A stretch of 64,000 nt of DNA from Pseudohongiella acticola (lineage in GTDB: Bacteria > Pseudomonadota > Gammaproteobacteria > Pseudomonadales > Pseudohongiellaceae): NCBI RefSeq assembly GCF_001758195.1, contig NZ_MASR01000001.1, positions 744,001 through 808,000 of the forward strand, read 5' to 3'. Under the pieces are notes generated by a model. That model did not search any database. It was not told the origin of the DNA and saw only the letters and a list, made by a program, of their open reading frames with translations. A program made the translations under genes and the position numbers. This document shows positions 17,824 to 26,756 of this stretch, one piece after another (position 1 is the first letter of the stretch; each line of letters opens with the position of its first letter).

Positions 17824-18339
17824 ATGGTGTTATTTCTCAGCGAGCTTGGCCACAGCACCGGCATTTTCACCTTCATGAACACTCAGTGGGGCTGGCCAGC
17901 GATAGAGTCGCTACACTTTATCGGTCTGACGTTCCTCCTCGGAACCGTGGGGCTGTTTGACCTGCGTTTGCTCGGTGTTGGCCGCGGCATCCCAATAGCG
18001 GCACTGCACGGTCTGGTACCCTGGGGCGTTGCCGGCTTTGCACTGAACGTGGTCACCGGCTTCATGTTTCTGGTCAGCGATCCGGGGCAATACGTCCACA
18101 ACCCCGCATTTCAGTTAAAAATGCTGGCCATGCTGATCGCCGGACTCAATCTGCTGGTGTTTTATGCTGTGCTGGCACCCCGGGTCCGCGCCCTGCCCCA
18201 CAACGTTGTTGTCCCGCGGGCAGCGCGAACGGCGGCATTGATCTCGCTGATATGCTGGATAGCCGTCATCAGCTTTGGCCGTCTCATCACATTCTACCGG
18301 CCACCGGAATTCTGGTGCTTCTGGTGTGTCGCGCCCTGA
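17824..18339 (+). CDS. Four-helix membrane protein, second of the pair (DUF6644-like)
   Basis: Integral membrane protein of 171 residues starting at the ATG 2 bases after the previous stop; an in-frame GTG/ATG further upstream is disfavoured. It shows about four helices, LHFIGLTFLLGTVGLFDLRLLG near residue 27, the NPAFQLKMLAMLIAG loop-helix and a final helix followed by a Cys-containing tail (EFWCFWCVAP). It resembles proteins grouped as DUF6644, which I recall as uncharacterised membrane proteins; that match is from memory and moderate. Operon with the secreted protein and the first membrane protein suggests a membrane complex with a periplasmic component. The stop is 2 bases from the convergent methyltransferase stop. 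Confidence 0.65.
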   Translation: MVLFLSELGHSTGIFTFMNTQWGWPAIESLHFIGLTFLLGTVGLFDLRLLGVGRGIPIAALHGLVPWGVAGFALNVVTGFMFLVSDPGQYVHNPAFQLKMLAMLIAGLNLLVFYAVLAPRVRALPHNVVVPRAARTAALISLICWIAVISFGRLITFYRPPEFWCFWCVAP

Positions 18340-18341
18340 GG

Positions 18342-19100
18342 CTACACAACCGGTTTGCAGGCCACCACAATGGCGTTGAAACTGTGACCAGCCCATGGCG
18401 TCAGACGGTCGTAATCATGTTCAAGCAGCGTGACGTCGAAGCCCAGCAACTGCAACTGAGTGTTTAGGTCTGACAGTGTCGTTGCCGTCATGACGTGGTG
18501 ATCATGCCATGTCTGTGACTGGCCTGTGCCCGTCCGGGTAATGGACAGCCGCAGATCCAGCACGTCGCCATGCCCCTGATAATGCCAGCCTGACCTGAAG
18601 GTCAATTGCGCATCGCCTTGCTGCACACGGGTAACCACACTGTGCTGCTGACGGGCACCGTTGGCATCAACGACATTAAAAATGAATACACCACCCGGCT
18701 TCAATGCCTGCCAGGCGCGCTTGAGGGTGTCGGCAAAATGCGCCAACGGATGACTGTAGTGAATTGAGTACAAAAAACAGGTGATCAGATCGTAACATTG
18801 CGTCTCATCAAACGCCGCAAGATCGCACAATAACAACCTTGCCTCTGGGCATCGGGATCTTGCCTGGGCCAGCATGGCAGCACTGTTATCCAGCCCCTCA
18901 GCTACAAACCCCGATTGCGCCATCACCTGCAGATGCTGACCGGTGCCGCAGGCAAGGTCCAGGTAGTTGCGCCCGCCAGAACAGGCAAAGGCCTCAAACA
19001 CTCGTACCGCAAACGCGCATTGACCGGCATAGTCCACTTCCGCACAGAACTGATCGTAGTAGTCCGCGAGTTCAGCGTAAAGGTTAGCTTGATTCTGCAT
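18342..19100 (-). CDS. Class I SAM-dependent methyltransferase
   Basis: Cytoplasmic methyltransferase of 252 residues. Motif I LDLACGTGQH is at residues 47-56, motif II around AEGLDNSAAML, and motif III/IV region CDLAAFDETQCYDLITCFLYSIHY is followed by LKPGGVFIFNVVD. The N-terminal YAELADYYDQFCAEVDYAGQ is common in small-molecule methyltransferases with an added beta domain. The substrate is unknown. GAGGAG 8 bases upstream supports the ATG. Transcribed divergently from recC with a 145-bp gap. Confidence 0.75.
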   Translation of the reverse strand: MQNQANLYAELADYYDQFCAEVDYAGQCAFAVRVFEAFACSGGRNYLDLACGTGQHLQVMAQSGFVAEGLDNSAAMLAQARSRCPEARLLLCDLAAFDETQCYDLITCFLYSIHYSHPLAHFADTLKRAWQALKPGGVFIFNVVDANGARQQHSVVTRVQQGDAQLTFRSGWHYQGHGDVLDLRLSITRTGTGQSQTWHDHHVMTATTLSDLNTQLQLLGFDVTLLEHDYDRLTPWAGHSFNAIVVACKPVV

Positions 19101-19245
19101 GATGGGGGCTCCTCTTTCGCATCATTCAAACGTCGCGCAGCGTACACCAGACCGGGCGATAACACACCATACCAATCATCCGTAAAACCCTTATACTGGC
19201 TGCCAGGTTTAATGGTCAGCGTCACGGACGAGCACAGGTCGGTCA

Positions 19246-22200
19246 ATGAGTTCAGCGGAACCCAAGTCAACAAAAACACAAGCAGAAACCGCGGGTGCTA
19301 GCGCCTCATCATCAGGTGCAGTCCCAATTCAGCCGGGATTCATGGTTCTGCAGAGTAACCGGCTGGAACAGCTGCGGCAGGTAACGGTGACGTGGCTGGG
19401 GCGCAATCCGCTAACGCCGCTGGAAAATGAAGTTGTCCTGGTGCAAAGCAACGGCATTGCGCAATGGCTGAAACTGGCGCTGGCCTCTGACACTGACGCC
19501 TGTGAACCCGGCTGCGGTATCGCTGCCGCCATGAACATCAACCTGCCCGGACGTTTCCACTGGCAGGCCTACCGGGCAGTTCTTGGTAATCTGCCGGAAA
19601 CCTCTCCCTTCGACAAAAATCTGCTTAGCTGGCGATTGCTGCGACTGCTACCAACCCTGCTCGCAGAACCCGAATTCGAAGCGCTGCGCCATTTTCTCAG
19701 TGATGACAGCGGGCAGCGCAAACAATTCCAGCTTGCCCAGCGTCTCGCCGACCTGCTTGATCAATATCAGATCTACCGCGCCGACTGGCTGCAGGACTGG
19801 GCTCGTAGCGTCAATCAGATTACCCGTCAGAACCTGCATGCGGCGATGCCCGATGAACAAAGCTGGCAGGCAGAATTGTGGCGACGTCTGCTCAATGATA
19901 TCGCGCCGGAAGCTCGCAACAGTGGCAGGGCCCAGATCCATCAGCAGTTCCTGCAGGCTTGCCAACAGCTGACTCCTGACAACCGCCCACCGGGTCTGCC
20001 GCGCCGCGTGGTCGTGTTTGGCATTTCCTCACTGCCCCGGCAGAGCCTGGAAACGCTGGCTGCGATTGCCCGTTGCACGCAGGTATTATTGTGTGTTCAC
20101 AACCCCTGTAGCCACTATTGGGGAGACATTATTGAACCTCACACCGCCCAGCGCCTGTTTGCCCGCCCATACAAGCGCCAGCCGCCGCGCCCGGACATGC
20201 CCCAAGTCAGCGACAACGGCAGCCAGGATAGCAACAATGCCACCTTTGATGACCTGTTCCTGCGCGGCAACCCTTTGCTGGCTGCCTGGGGCAAACAGGG
20301 GCGCGACTATATTCGCCTGCTTGATGAGCATGACCAACGTGCTGACTATGAGCAGCTGTTTCAGGACAACAAGCTGAATATCGATCTGTTTGACGCACCC
20401 GTGGAAATTGATCTGCTCAGCCGCATTCAGGGCGATATTTTTCATCTGCGCAGCCTCGACGAAGCGCGCGCAGCACACGCGGCGATTAAAACAGACACTA
20501 AAAACACGGGACTGGGCTTCCATATTGCACACAGCGCGCAACGTGAAGTGGAAATCCTGCAGGATCACCTGCTAGACCTGTTTGCAGCCGACCCCACCCT
20601 GCGTCCACGCGACATACTGGTCATGGTGCCTGACATCAATCAGTTTGCGCCGCACATACAGGCAGTGTTCGGCCGTATCAATCGGGACGATCCACGTTTC
20701 ATTCCGTTTACCATTTCCGATCAGGGCAAACGCCATCAGGCACCGATATATCTGGCGCTGGCCACGCTGATGAATCTGCCTTCATCACGCTTTGGCGTCA
20801 GCGAGCTACTGGACCTGATGGATGTTCCTGCCGTGCAGAATGCCTTTGACCTGGACGCGGCCGACAAGTCCCTGTTACATCGCTGGACGGAAAGCGCGGG
20901 CATTCGCTGGGGGCTGAACGCAACTCAACGCACAGCCCAGGGCATGCCAGCATCGCTGGACACAGTAGCACTGGAACAAAACACCTGGCACTTTGGTCTG
21001 CGACGCATGCTGCTGGGGTACGCCGTGGGGAGCAACGATGCCTGGCAGGACATTGAACCCTTTGCTGAAGTCGGTGGCCTCAGCGCGGCCGTGACCGGCA
21101 AACTCACCCATCTGCTCCGCGTGCTGGAACACTATTGGCATCTGTTTCAGCAACCGGCGGACCCGGAAACCTGGAGTGCACGCATCAGCGCGCTGCTAAA
21201 CCAGTGTTTTGTGGCTGAAGACGACCGCGACACCCTGTTGATCAATCGCGCAGAACAACGCCTGCAAAACTGGACAGATGCCTGCGCCCAGGCTCAGTTC
21301 AATGAGAAATTGCCACTGGAAGTGGTCAACGAGTATTTCCTGGAATCACTCGACGAACTTGATCTGAGTCAACGTTTCATGGCGGGTGCTGTCAACTTTG
21401 CCACGTTGATGCCAATGCGGGCGATACCCTTCAGACATATCTGCCTGCTGGGCATGAATGACGGCGACTATCCACGGCAGGTCAACTCGGTTGATTTTGA
21501 CCTGATGCGACAGGACTACAGGCCGGGCGACCGATCACGCCGCGAAGATGACCGTTACCTTTTTCTGGAAGCCATGCTGTCTGCGCGCAACTCCCTGTAC
21601 ATCAGCTGGACCGGTCGCAGCATCCGCGATAACAGTGAACGGCCACCATCGGTGCTGGTCGCACAATTGCGCGACTATGTCAGGGACACCATGACTGGCG
21701 CTGATGATGGTGCATCGCTGCTGCAGGGGCTCACTCACGAATACCCACTGCAGCCATTCAGTTCGAAGTATTTCCGGTCCGACTCGTCGCTGGCGACCTA
21801 TGCTGCTGAATGGGCGCCGCAACAAGCGACACCGGATCATAACCAGGATGGCTTTGCCGTCTACACAGAAGAAGAGCCCAGCGTCATCAGTCTGAGCGAT
21901 CTCAGCGCCCTACTGCGTAACCCGGCGGATGTATTTTTTGCCAGGCGTCTTGGCGTGGTATTCGACAGCGCCGAACTGACCGCGGACGACAATGAAGCGT
22001 TCTTCATAGACGGTCTGAGTAAATGGCAGGTGCAGGATCAACTGATTCGCGACGCACAGCGGGTACTGCATGGCGAACCAGACAATGAGACATTGCAGGT
22101 TCCGAATCTGCTCGACTCTTTGATCGGCAAGCAACAGAGACAGGGCGTACTGCCGATGCCTCCGTTTGCTGACCTTTATCGCAAACCACTGACCAACCCG

Positions 22201-22950
22201 CTGATAAAACCATTGCAACGTTATCAGGAACTGTTGACCCATAGCACAGAATGCGGAACCCAGATTGTGCAACTGGTGACCGGCGATGGCAGGCTCATTC
22301 TGGAAGACACGCTAAATGATGTTCGACTTGGGTCTGACGCTACTCGAATACGTTGCGCCATGTTAAGCAGCCAGATCTGGGCGGGCAAATCTGCGGGCGC
22401 TGGCAATGCTAACCATAGTGGAAGCAGCAAAGTGAAATGGCATTACCTGGCACGGCACTGGCCGTCTCACCTGGCTGCTCAATTGAATGGTCCAACAAAA
22501 ACCCTGGTACTGGGCCCTGATACCAACGAAGTATTGGCACCGCTGGACGCCGATGCCGCTCGTCAATCGCTGCAACAACTAATGACTCTGTATCAGCAAA
22601 ATCTGTCACGACCCATACCCGCCGAAGTCAAAACCAGTTGTGCCTACCTGAGCGCTGATCCGGAAAAATCACCATTGGACGCCGCACGTTCGGTGTACGA
22701 AGGCAGCTATAATGTTTCCGGTCAGGTGCAGGGCAGTGAAACATTGTCCCGCCTGTGGCCAGATTTTGACAGCCTGGTCTGTGGACAATTGCCATTGCAG
22801 GCTGAGGCGCAGGAAACTGAGCCCGTATCACCGGACTCTTCTGACAACAGTGCCTTTGTCGCCAGTAGCACCGAGCTGTATCAAAGCATGGTGGAGCACT
22901 GGCATCTGCATCGTCAACGTAAAGCCAGCAATGCGGAGGATGCACAGTGA
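19246..22950 (+). CDS. recC: Exodeoxyribonuclease V gamma chain (RecC)
   Basis: Chi-recognition and scaffold subunit of RecBCD, 1234 residues. Homology is clear at the true N-terminal core MVLQSNRLEQLRQVTVTWL and onward (VLVQSNGIAQWLKLALA, LPGRFHWQAYR, RVVVFGISSLP). The inactive helicase and nuclease-like domains follow, with ICLLGMNDGDYPRQ and DRYLFLEAMLSARNSLYISWTG typical of RecC. About 32 unconserved residues precede the core, so translation may really begin at the ATG encoding MVLQS (19339), although the ATG at 19246 also has an AGG upstream. It is first in a recC-recB-recD operon, with an overlap into recB. The ptrA gene usual in enterobacteria is absent. Confidence 0.93.
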   Translation: MSSAEPKSTKTQAETAGASASSSGAVPIQPGFMVLQSNRLEQLRQVTVTWLGRNPLTPLENEVVLVQSNGIAQWLKLALASDTDACEPGCGIAAAMNINLPGRFHWQAYRAVLGNLPETSPFDKNLLSWRLLRLLPTLLAEPEFEALRHFLSDDSGQRKQFQLAQRLADLLDQYQIYRADWLQDWARSVNQITRQNLHAAMPDEQSWQAELWRRLLNDIAPEARNSGRAQIHQQFLQACQQLTPDNRPPGLPRRVVVFGISSLPRQSLETLAAIARCTQVLLCVHNPCSHYWGDIIEPHTAQRLFARPYKRQPPRPDMPQVSDNGSQDSNNATFDDLFLRGNPLLAAWGKQGRDYIRLLDEHDQRADYEQLFQDNKLNIDLFDAPVEIDLLSRIQGDIFHLRSLDEARAAHAAIKTDTKNTGLGFHIAHSAQREVEILQDHLLDLFAADPTLRPRDILVMVPDINQFAPHIQAVFGRINRDDPRFIPFTISDQGKRHQAPIYLALATLMNLPSSRFGVSELLDLMDVPAVQNAFDLDAADKSLLHRWTESAGIRWGLNATQRTAQGMPASLDTVALEQNTWHFGLRRMLLGYAVGSNDAWQDIEPFAEVGGLSAAVTGKLTHLLRVLEHYWHLFQQPADPETWSARISALLNQCFVAEDDRDTLLINRAEQRLQNWTDACAQAQFNEKLPLEVVNEYFLESLDELDLSQRFMAGAVNFATLMPMRAIPFRHICLLGMNDGDYPRQVNSVDFDLMRQDYRPGDRSRREDDRYLFLEAMLSARNSLYISWTGRSIRDNSERPPSVLVAQLRDYVRDTMTGADDGASLLQGLTHEYPLQPFSSKYFRSDSSLATYAAEWAPQQATPDHNQDGFAVYTEEEPSVISLSDLSALLRNPADVFFARRLGVVFDSAELTADDNEAFFIDGLSKWQVQDQLIRDAQRVLHGEPDNETLQVPNLLDSLIGKQQRQGVLPMPPFADLYRKPLTNPLIKPLQRYQELLTHSTECGTQIVQLVTGDGRLILEDTLNDVRLGSDATRIRCAMLSSQIWAGKSAGAGNANHSGSSKVKWHYLARHWPSHLAAQLNGPTKTLVLGPDTNEVLAPLDADAARQSLQQLMTLYQQNLSRPIPAEVKTSCAYLSADPEKSPLDAARSVYEGSYNVSGQVQGSETLSRLWPDFDSLVCGQLPLQAEAQETEPVSPDSSDNSAFVASSTELYQSMVEHWHLHRQRKASNAEDAQ

Positions 22951-25900
22951 GCTCCGCAGAATCCGTCAGTCAGCCTCTGGATATTCGCACCTTCCCCCTG
23001 CACGGCAGTCGCCTGATCGAAGCCAGTGCCGGCACCGGCAAAACCTTCACCATTGCTTTGCTGTACGCCCGCCTGATACTACAGCACGGTGACACCGCAG
23101 CATTCTCCAGCGCGCTGACACCAGAAGAGATTCTCGTAGTTACCTTTACCGATGCCGCCACGCAAGAACTCAAGGACCGAATTCGGGCCAGGCTGGCAGA
23201 TGCCGCACGATGTTTTATCAACCCGGGTGACGATTGTGATGAAATCCTGAATCAGTTGCGGGCTGACTACGATGTCAGTCTGTGGCCACAGTGCGCGCGT
23301 TTGCTGAGCACGGCCGCGCAAAGCATGGACCAGGCCGCGGTATCAACCATTCACGGCTGGTGTTATCGCATGCTGCGCGAACACGCGTTTGACAGTGGCA
23401 GCCTGTTTCAGCAGACACTGATCACTAACCAGCAGGATATTTATGCAGAGCTCATACGTGACTACTGGCGCCAGCATTTTTATGCCCTGCCCGCGGCCAT
23501 CGCACATTTGATTTACAACGATTTTGGCAGCCCGGAAGACTTGTTGCAGTCCGTGCGGCCACTGATTAACAAAACCAACACCACACTTACCTACGCTGGT
23601 GAACCCCTGCCTGAGGTGACCGATCTGCATCAGGCATTGGCCGGTTACGCAGAACAGGCTCAGCGACTTAATGAGCTGGAAAATAGAGCCCGAGGTGCCT
23701 GGGCTGCCTCACAGAACGAACTGGAAGACCTGCTGGATGAGCTGCAGGCGGCGCTGAACAAAGTCAGTTACGCCGAAGCTAAATCTCCTGAAGGGTTTGC
23801 CGGCCTTAAACAGAGCCTTGCCAACTGGGCGCAGGGCAGCGAAGCACCGCCGCGTATGACGCGTTTTGCGCAGGATCGCTGGAAACTCAGCGGCGGCAAA
23901 AAAGCGCCCGCGCAACCGCAACACCTGGCATTAGCGGCGATCGGAAACTGGATCGCTGAAACTGAAGCGGCAGCCGACTGCATTGGCCCCGACCTGCGCG
24001 CTGTTGTCCTCAGTCATGCCCGGCGCTGGCTGGAAAGGGCACTGCAACGCCGATTACAGGAAAAAGCGGAACTGGGTTTCGACGATCTGTTGCTGCAACT
24101 CGACCGGGCATTGCAGGGCCCCCTGGGTAACAAACTGGCGGCACAAATTCGTCGGGACTACCCGGTTGCCATGATCGACGAATTTCAGGATACCGACCCG
24201 CTGCAGTATCGGATCTTCGACAAAATCTACCAACTCAGTGACAACCGCAACGATTGCGCCCTCGTCCTGATCGGGGACCCCAAGCAGGCCATCTACTCAT
24301 TTCGCAATGCCGACATTTACACCTACCTTGCAGCAAGACGGGCAACGACAGGGCGACACTATAATCTGGGCGTGAACTATCGCTCCACCCGCGGTGTGGT
24401 GGATGGCATCAACTACCTTTTTGGTCAGGCTGAAGCATTCGCAGCAGGTGCCTTCCGATTTAAGCAAGGCGATCAAAATCCACTGCCCTTCCTGCCAGTC
24501 GCTGCCAGGGGTCGTGACGAGTCCCTGATCATCCGCGATAAAGAAGCGCCCGCTATCACATTCTGGCACCTGGGTTCCGTGGATGACGATGATGCCTATG
24601 GCGACCAGATAGACACCATTGCCATCACCCGTTTCCGTGCCGCCATCGCCGCACGCTGCGCCAGTGAAATTGCGGGGTGGCTGCAGGATGCAAAAACCGG
24701 TTTCAGCTCCGCTGCAGATTTTGTCCGCCTGCGCCCGAACGACATTGCCATTCTGGTACGCGGGCGCGGCGAAGCCAATGAAATCCGTGATGCGCTGCAT
24801 GCACGCGGACTGTCCAGTGTCTACCTGTCTGATCGCGAATCCGTGTTCGCCAGCGTCGAGGCTGCGGACGTATTGCGCTGGCTGCGCGCCTGCGCCGAAC
24901 CGGGCGACGAACGCAAGCTGCGCGCAGCCCTGGCCACTACGTCACTTGATCTGCCATTGCAGCGTCTGGAATTCCTGAACCGCGATGAACTGGCCTGGGA
25001 AACAGAAACCGAATTGTTCCGCCAGCTACACCAGCTATGGCAACGCCAGGGCGTGTTACCGATGCTGCGTCAGTTGATGCAGGCGCACGCACTGCCTCAA
25101 CGTCTGGGCCATCAAGCCGACGGCCACCGCCGCCTCACCAACCTGCTCCACCTGGCAGAATACCTGCAAAAAGCCAGTGCCCAATATGAAGGTGAACAGG
25201 CCCTGATCCGTCACCTGGCAGAGCAGATGCAGGATCCTGACGATGAAGAAGTGCTGCGCCTGGAGAGTGACAATGACCTGATTCGTGTGGTCACCATTCA
25301 CAAAGCCAAGGGTCTCGAATACCCGCTGGTATGTCTGCCGTTTGCACCGGCACTGAAGGAAGTGGATGGTCGTATCAAGCAGGTCATGATCATCAATGAC
25401 GAACAGGACAGTGCACGTCGCCTGGAGATCGCCGGTAACAGGCGCGATACCGATGCCTGGCAACGGGCCGACCATGAACGCCTGTCCGAAGACATGCGAT
25501 TGTTGTACGTCGCCCTGACTCGGGCACGCCACGGTTTATGGCTGGGGGCCGCTGCCATCAGTTCCGGTAACAATGGCAGACCCGTCAATCACAAAGGCGC
25601 GCTGGGTTACCTGATGAGCGGTGGCGAACCCCTGTCCGCGATGGACGTTGCAGAGGCCCTGCAGCGGTGGCACGAAGGCTGCAAACATAATATCCAGCTA
25701 AAACCTGCGCCAACGCTCCGAACCGCCGACGATCGGGAACATACTGAATCAGGTGCTCAGGCCAGTGCCGGCAAACCAGCCTTGATATCGCCCCGAAGCC
25801 CGGCCGAAAACTGGTGGATCGCCAGCTACTCCGCATTAAAGATCGGTGCCAGCGATGACGCCGGCCCGCACTCCGTTGAGCCGGAAGCACCTCAGGACGA

Positions 25901-26756
25901 CCAGGCATTGGAAGAAAAATTTACCGCCTCTTCCGATGCTCTCGATAGCGACCCGTCAGATCGGCGCGACTTCAGTCGCTCGGCACCGGGGTTACACGGA
26001 TTTCATCGAGGCCCGAAACCCGGCACCTTTCTGCATGGACTGCTGGAATGGGCTGAAGCCGAAGGCTTTGCCAATGCTGTGGAGAACGATCAAGCACGCC
26101 TGCACCTGATCACACAACGCTGTACACAGCGTGACTGGCAGGATGATGTCGAGCGTCTGGATCGCTGGTTAGTCACCTTTCTGAACACAACATTCACGCT
26201 ACCTGATCAGAACCAGATGACATTGACACTATTGACGTTGCAGCAGGCAGAGATGGAGTTTCTGTTTGCCAGCAACCACGTCGCAGTCAGCGCGCTTGAC
26301 CGGTTATGTCAGCAGTTCATTCAGCCCGGACAGAGTCGCCCTGCGCTGCTTCCGAAACAACTCAATGGCATGATAAAAGGGTTTATCGACCTGGTGTTCG
26401 AGTATCAGGGTAAGTACTACGTTGCCGACTGGAAATCGAATTACCTCGGTCCCTACGAAGCGAGCTACACATCGCAGGCTCTGGCGCAGGAAATTCTGCA
26501 CCATCGATACGACGTACAATATGCCATCTACCTGCTTGCCCTGCATCGCCTGCTGCGCAACCGTTTGCCAGACTATGATTATGAAAAACATGTTGGCGGC
26601 GCCCTGTACTTCTTTCTGCGCGGCCATGCAGCCGAGACCCAAGGCCTGCTGGCAGACAAGCCGCCAGTTGATTTTATCGACGCGTTGGACAGGCTGTTCC
26701 AGACGGGCCGGTCACATGATGCCGGCAGCACCGCCAAACAGGAGACGTTGTTCTGA
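22947..26756 (+). CDS. recB: Exodeoxyribonuclease V beta chain (RecB helicase-nuclease)
   Basis: UvrD-type 3'-5' helicase plus nuclease, 1269 residues. Walker A EASAGTGKT is at residues 25-33, motif II AMIDEFQDTDPLQ near 408, GDPKQAIYSFRNADI next, and VVTIHKAKGLEYPLV and LLYVALTRARHGL are helicase motifs V-VI. The C-terminal nuclease domain has FIDLVFEYQGKYYVADWKSN with the metal-binding Asp and Lys. It starts with GTG in a GTGA overlap with the recC stop, and its own stop overlaps the recD start (TGATG), so all three subunits are translationally coupled in the order C-B-D. The linker around residue 960-1010 is rich in acidic residues. Confidence 0.94.
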   Translation: MSSAESVSQPLDIRTFPLHGSRLIEASAGTGKTFTIALLYARLILQHGDTAAFSSALTPEEILVVTFTDAATQELKDRIRARLADAARCFINPGDDCDEILNQLRADYDVSLWPQCARLLSTAAQSMDQAAVSTIHGWCYRMLREHAFDSGSLFQQTLITNQQDIYAELIRDYWRQHFYALPAAIAHLIYNDFGSPEDLLQSVRPLINKTNTTLTYAGEPLPEVTDLHQALAGYAEQAQRLNELENRARGAWAASQNELEDLLDELQAALNKVSYAEAKSPEGFAGLKQSLANWAQGSEAPPRMTRFAQDRWKLSGGKKAPAQPQHLALAAIGNWIAETEAAADCIGPDLRAVVLSHARRWLERALQRRLQEKAELGFDDLLLQLDRALQGPLGNKLAAQIRRDYPVAMIDEFQDTDPLQYRIFDKIYQLSDNRNDCALVLIGDPKQAIYSFRNADIYTYLAARRATTGRHYNLGVNYRSTRGVVDGINYLFGQAEAFAAGAFRFKQGDQNPLPFLPVAARGRDESLIIRDKEAPAITFWHLGSVDDDDAYGDQIDTIAITRFRAAIAARCASEIAGWLQDAKTGFSSAADFVRLRPNDIAILVRGRGEANEIRDALHARGLSSVYLSDRESVFASVEAADVLRWLRACAEPGDERKLRAALATTSLDLPLQRLEFLNRDELAWETETELFRQLHQLWQRQGVLPMLRQLMQAHALPQRLGHQADGHRRLTNLLHLAEYLQKASAQYEGEQALIRHLAEQMQDPDDEEVLRLESDNDLIRVVTIHKAKGLEYPLVCLPFAPALKEVDGRIKQVMIINDEQDSARRLEIAGNRRDTDAWQRADHERLSEDMRLLYVALTRARHGLWLGAAAISSGNNGRPVNHKGALGYLMSGGEPLSAMDVAEALQRWHEGCKHNIQLKPAPTLRTADDREHTESGAQASAGKPALISPRSPAENWWIASYSALKIGASDDAGPHSVEPEAPQDDQALEEKFTASSDALDSDPSDRRDFSRSAPGLHGFHRGPKPGTFLHGLLEWAEAEGFANAVENDQARLHLITQRCTQRDWQDDVERLDRWLVTFLNTTFTLPDQNQMTLTLLTLQQAEMEFLFASNHVAVSALDRLCQQFIQPGQSRPALLPKQLNGMIKGFIDLVFEYQGKYYVADWKSNYLGPYEASYTSQALAQEILHHRYDVQYAIYLLALHRLLRNRLPDYDYEKHVGGALYFFLRGHAAETQGLLADKPPVDFIDALDRLFQTGRSHDAGSTAKQETLF

